From assembly GCF_040869045.1 (NCBI RefSeq), contig NC_090319.1, positions 173,636,645 through 173,700,644 of the forward strand: a stretch of 64,000 nt of DNA, given 5' to 3'. The translations under genes and the position numbers were made by a program. Numbering within the stretch: the first letter of the stretch is position 1; each line of letters starts with the position of its first letter. The DNA comes from Eurosta solidaginis (taxonomy: Eukaryota > Arthropoda > Insecta > Diptera > Tephritidae). Below are positions 63,539-64,000 of the stretch, one piece after another. The notes under the pieces are model-generated. The model was not told where the DNA came from, searched no databases, and worked only from the letters and a program-made list of their open reading frames with translations.

Positions 63539-63815
63539 GTTTAGGCAGGATGCCTAACTTTTCCCCATCTGATTGAGATCCCCCCAATGCAACTCTGCAA
63601 ATCGATACTCGATACTCGACTTAACTTATAACCACCCACACCATCACCCTCATGCATGTGCATGCATGTGTATGTGTGCTTTTTGTCAGGACTCATTCAT
63701 ATGCATGTCGGGCTTGATGTGTGGGTGCCTTTCCCCTCCAAAACGGAGGATTTTGCGGGTCAACGGTTGTAGCTTGCTATACAACCGGCCTCTTGATTTT
63801 CAACAGCCGTACAGC
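63539..63815 (+). repeat. BEL LTR related to the dimer LTRs, 3' part replaced
   Basis: It starts TGTTTAGGCAGGATGCCTAAC, against TGTTTAGGCCCAATGCCTAA in the dimer LTR sense strand. It keeps the same order of landmarks: ATCTGATTGA, CCACCCACAC, CATGCATGTGCATGCATG, TTTCCCCTCC, GCGG and ACCGGCC. So a second, diverged member of this BEL family stood here. It is cut off by the poly(T) of a LINE tail. Confidence 0.65.
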
Positions 63816-64000
63816 TCACATTTTTTTTTTTTTTTTTACGAGGAGGAAGCATCGAAAGCCTCATAGTCAGTGTGGGACTTTAACCGCACTAAACCTCCTA
63901 CCGTCTGAGTACCATTTACCCCCCGGTACTACCGTCAATTTTCCGTCGGGAGGTAGGTTGAGCACTAAGCTCTACGTCTGTCGGGGTCACGTTGCTGTAC
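63816..64000 (-). mobile_element. LINE 3' end with poly(A), continues past the window
   Basis: A run of 18 Ts on the plus strand is the poly(A) tail of a minus-strand element. The GC-rich sequence behind it (to 64000) is its 3' UTR. No coding part is inside the window. Confidence 0.5.

Overview
The window is almost solid transposable element (TE) sequence from a dipteran genome, most likely a tephritid fruit fly. The pointers are BEL/Pao, Ty3/Gypsy, RTE-like and jockey-group LINEs, Penelope, piggyBac, hAT, Harbinger and Polinton relics, a 355-bp tRNA-derived SINE whose sequence I recognise from tephritid assemblies, and a dispersed repeat of the '(gtcc)n ... ccacgcccac' kind. I found no intact single-copy host gene. 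Family names rest on motifs read by eye.

Layout. 1-780: weak unrecognised ORFs on the minus strand. 780-3318: Gypsy relic (+). 3319-5254: BEL/Pao relic (+) with a zinc-knuckle reading frame downstream of integrase. 5480-6454: piggyBac relic (+). 7531-9854: two LINE pieces (-). 9926-44118: one RTE-like LINE (-) split by two later insertions. The first is a 28,298-bp BEL/Pao tandem dimer (10675-38972) flanked by the 5-bp duplication CAGAG. The second is a 2,994-bp LINE (39466-42459) flanked by GATTC. 44119-47150: an inverted array of about 448-bp units carrying a tRNA-like head. 47165-49740: LINE, dispersed-repeat and hAT relics. 49840-63010: a probable decayed Polinton with long terminal inverted repeats, filled with Gypsy, SINE, BEL, Harbinger, Penelope and LINE insertions. 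63000-64000: Gypsy and BEL relics, a BEL LTR of the same lineage as the dimer, and a LINE tail.

The centrepiece is the dimer, LTR-internal-LTR-internal-LTR, transcribed from the minus strand. Each 13.4-kb internal region carries gag, protease, RT, RNase H and integrase. Downstream of integrase and in the same sense lie decayed pieces of three host genes: an RRBP1/p180-like protein, the TORC2 subunit Sin1 and the acyltransferase LPCAT. After these comes an uninterrupted 477-codon second Gag-protease-like ORF just before the 3' LTR. The middle LTR is a mosaic of the two outer LTRs, as unequal crossing-over (or an assembly join) predicts. The Sin1 piece contains a 27-bp micro-inversion between 7-bp inverted repeats.

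Other signals worth following are a 2A-like NPGP motif before a PHD-like finger in a LINE ORF1, candidate hammerhead ribozyme cores in both arms of a head-to-head Penelope pair, and an orientation switch in the SINE-like array at the edge of a palindrome present in every unit.
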